From Bog-950 sp964615305 (GTDB taxonomy: Bacteria > Bacteroidota > Bacteroidia > Chitinophagales > LD1): DNA of 64,000 nt. Below the pieces are notes generated by a model that saw only the letters and a program-made list of their open reading frames with translations, made no database searches and was not told the origin of the DNA. Position 1 is the first letter of the stretch; every line of letters starts with the position of its first letter. The position numbers and the translations under genes were made by a program. The DNA is taken from contig CAZTNA010000007.1 of the NCBI GenBank assembly GCA_964615305.1, positions 62,001 through 126,000 of the forward strand. Reading direction: 5' to 3'. Below are positions 63,633-64,000 of this stretch, piece by piece.

Positions 63633-64000
63633 ATGGTTATGCTAGAACTTATTCAGGAGATTATTCAAAAATTTGGCCCACGGCCTGCGGGAAGTACTTC
63701 TGAGAAAGGGGCTCAAGAACTGATAGTAGAAAAAAGCCGTGCATTTACTCAAAAGGTTCAATTGCTCGAATTTGAGGCATATCTAAACGCCCGTTTTGGT
63801 AAATTGAAATACTACTGTGTTCTGTTCTTCGTTTCGTTGAGTATGTATTTTGCTTGGCCGGCAGCTGGGTTAGTAATCTCATTATTGAACGTTGCTGCAT
63901 TTGTGCTCGATTTTATGACCTACAGAGTTGTACTTGGCAGTTTCCCCGGACCGCTCTCTAAAAGTTGGAATGTAGAAGCTGTACTTGAACCGCAAGGTGA
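63633..64000 (+). CDS. M28-type peptidase-like membrane protein, N-terminal part (partial)
   Basis: The frame starts at ATG 63633 (or ATG 63639) and runs off the right edge after about 122 codons. The N-terminal FGPRPAGSTSEKGAQEL is typical of M28 zinc aminopeptidases. A hydrophobic hairpin follows (YYCVLFFVSLSMYFAWPAAGLVISLLNVAAFVLDF, about residues 65-100), as in membrane M28 members. The zinc ligands lie beyond the window, so the activity is not shown. Confidence 0.7.
   Translation, partial: MVMLELIQEIIQKFGPRPAGSTSEKGAQELIVEKSRAFTQKVQLLEFEAYLNARFGKLKYYCVLFFVSLSMYFAWPAAGLVISLLNVAAFVLDFMTYRVVLGSFPGPLSKSWNVEAVLEPQG

Overview
The window is a 64 kb chromosomal stretch from a member of the Bacteroidota. 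The evidence is type IX secretion (T9SS) genes and C-terminal sorting domains, PorP/SprF and OmpA-PD40 proteins, a ~310-residue NusB, menaquinone genes, the Bacteroidota promoter form (TTG ... TAnnTTTG) and many lipoproteins with an S-C lipobox. Class or genus cannot be fixed from the sequence. No transposase, integrase, phage structural gene or CRISPR array was seen.

Layout. 1-8.6 kb: the tail of a 3-hydroxyacyl-CoA dehydrogenase, tRNA-Leu(CAG), a lipoprotein, a radical SAM/SPASM protein, menA, a 42-bp tandem palindromic repeat, a TMTC-like membrane TPR protein, an FGGY sugar kinase and a sulfotransferase-fold protein. 8.7-13.8 kb: a TonB-dependent receptor with a small membrane protein in front, and a secreted M43 metalloprotease with a T9SS tail. 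13.8-15.7 kb: heptose-nucleotide genes (gmhA, a nucleotidyltransferase, gmhB) without the sugar kinase. 15.7-18.7 kb: acyl-CoA dehydrogenase and an MFS transporter. 18.8-25.9 kb: an accessory island with regularly spaced hairpins, a LuxR-type HTH protein, an FN3-type protein, a 42-bp minisatellite, and a RiPP locus of the grasp-with-spasm type. That locus has two paralogous GG-leader precursors, an 18-bp perfect hairpin, a DUF6624-like protein, an ATP-grasp, a SPASM protein without the radical SAM cysteine motif, and a separate C39 peptidase domain on the other strand.

26-37 kb: gcvP, trxA, an aromatic amino acid ammonia-lyase/FabG pair that looks like part of a flexirubin-type pathway, nusB, leucine dehydrogenase, and the ribosomal operon rplM-rpsI-rpsB-tsf. 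37.5-45 kb: porP/sprF-like and OmpA-PD40 genes, mtaB, and a 1040-residue secreted protein with four DUF4397-like modules. 45-50 kb: carA with a lipoprotein gene, YkgJ-type protein, a three-gene cluster resembling metal-uptake accessory genes, and a Cys-rich CWC/DUF5522-like protein. 49.6-57 kb: sixA, ppk1, ppx, a primary-type sigma factor and a soluble TPR histidine kinase. 57-64 kb: a glycosyltransferase, ribBA, menC, a PafA-like phosphatase, purK, and the start of an M28-type peptidase.

The most notable system is the RiPP locus at 21.2-25.9 kb. Its two precursors share a strongly conserved core around HGxxGNRYDC and SSGDWG, the maturases follow on the same strand, and no exporter ATPase is present.
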